Of a DNA stretch of 50,250 bases, positions 49,989-50,250 are shown piece after piece. Location: the NCBI GenBank assembly GCA_947063855.1, contig CAMSTW010000014.1, positions 1 through 50,250 of the forward strand, in the 5' to 3' direction. The translations under genes were made by a program, and so were the position numbers. The notes under the pieces were generated by a model, which saw only the letters and a program-made list of their open reading frames with translations, was not told the origin of the DNA and made no database searches. This DNA comes from an uncultured Dorea sp. GTDB taxonomy: Bacteria > Bacillota > Clostridia > Lachnospirales > Lachnospiraceae. Numbering within the stretch: position 1 is the stretch's first letter; each line of letters opens with the position of its first letter.

Positions 49989-50250
49989 ATGTTAATCAGA
50001 AACGTTAAGGTTTACACAGAAGATAAGGAATTTGTGGAAGGTGAGATTGTGATTCGCGGCGGCAGGATCCAGGCGGTTGAATTCTGCAGTAAAGCAGGGG
50101 AATCGGCGGGATGCGGCCGGGGGGATGCATCTGTATGGGAGCCGGCTGCAGGAGCGCGGGGGCAGAGGTCTGTATCGCCGGATGCTTCAGCCAGAGAAGA
50201 GTACGGCAGAGTGGCATCTGAGACGGGCGCCGCGCCGGATGCTTCAGCCA
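49989..50250 (+). CDS. nagA: N-acetylglucosamine-6-phosphate deacetylase, N-terminal part
   Basis: The gene runs off the window; 87 codons are visible. The start MLIRNVKVYTEDKEFVEGEI followed by IRGGRIQAV is the beta-sandwich beginning of NagA-type amidohydrolases, and the place at the end of a nan operon fits GlcNAc-6-P deacetylation. After about residue 36 the chain enters an unusual Gly/Ala/Ser/Arg-rich stretch in which SPDASA and APDASA recur 19 codons apart. Normal NagA would move on to the metal-binding HxH region. AAGGAGG lies just upstream. The catalytic domain is not seen, so the assignment rests on the N-terminus and context. Confidence 0.7.
   Translation, partial: MLIRNVKVYTEDKEFVEGEIVIRGGRIQAVEFCSKAGESAGCGRGDASVWEPAAGARGQRSVSPDASAREEYGRVASETGAAPDASA
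50125..50250 (+). repeat. 57-bp in-frame repeat in the nagA N-terminal region
   Basis: GCCGGATGCTTCAGCCA occurs at 50177-50193 and again at 50234-50250, 57 bases (19 codons) apart, with a fainter related GGATGCATCTG at 50125. The array runs to the window edge and may continue. Confidence 0.6.

Overview
The window looks like chromosomal DNA from a Lachnospiraceae (Clostridium cluster XIVa) gut Firmicute. This rests on the gene order murE-priA-def-fmt-(Zn peptidase)-rsmB-rlmN-prpC-prkC-rsgA-rpe-thiN, strong AGGAGG ribosome binding sites, sigma-A type promoters and moderate GC. MurE carries a DNPR motif, so the peptidoglycan is probably of the meso-diaminopimelate type. The species is not identified.

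Layout. 1-9.7 kb: tRNA-Gly(CCC) on the minus strand, a MobA/MocA-like nucleotidyltransferase, a GNAT acetyltransferase, a Nudix hydrolase, an ABC exporter pair (ATPase plus a 1149-residue FtsX-type permease with a coiled coil), Tex, and a YitT-family membrane protein. 9.7-13 kb: an AAA ATPase fused to a PD-(D/E)XK-like domain, preceded by an AT-rich leader of about 330 nt and followed by a second YitT paralogue. 13-14.3 kb: pepT on the minus strand, with a 129-bp imperfect palindrome at its 3' side. 14.7-30.6 kb: a long co-directional housekeeping run (cell wall, replication restart, formyl-Met processing, rRNA methylation, PASTA kinase/phosphatase, ribosome GTPase, pentose phosphate and thiamine enzymes, YchF, Lgt). 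30.7-32.3 kb: a second AAA/PD-(D/E)XK protein.

32.3-43.8 kb: a carbohydrate locus. A divergent DeoR-type regulator faces an operon with a BtpA/SgcQ-like protein, an orotidine-decarboxylase-superfamily (HUMPS) protein that lacks the catalytic Lys and second Asp, a zinc alcohol dehydrogenase, an M42/SgcX-like peptidase homologue, an FGGY kinase, a binding-protein ABC importer without its own ATPase, and a methylmalonate-semialdehyde-dehydrogenase-like enzyme. It recalls the uncharacterised E. coli sgc operon (DeoR regulator, SgcQ, SgcX), but with an ABC importer and oxidoreductases instead of a PTS. This is the best candidate here for an undescribed pathway. 43.8-50.25 kb: a sialic-acid operon: nanE, nanA, an SSS symporter, a YhcH/NanQ-like anomerase, a ROK kinase, an RpiR regulator and the start of nagA.

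A recurring feature is diverged tandem duplication at the 3' ends of genes or in spacers: def/fmt 69 bp, btpA about 41-44 bp, an array before the M42 gene, permease/aldehyde dehydrogenase 48 bp, and the nan leader 73 bp. There are also in-frame low-complexity expansions in Fmt, PrkC and NagA. In the copies I aligned, most substitutions are transitions. RlmN has Trp in place of the first cysteine of its radical-SAM CX3CX2C motif.
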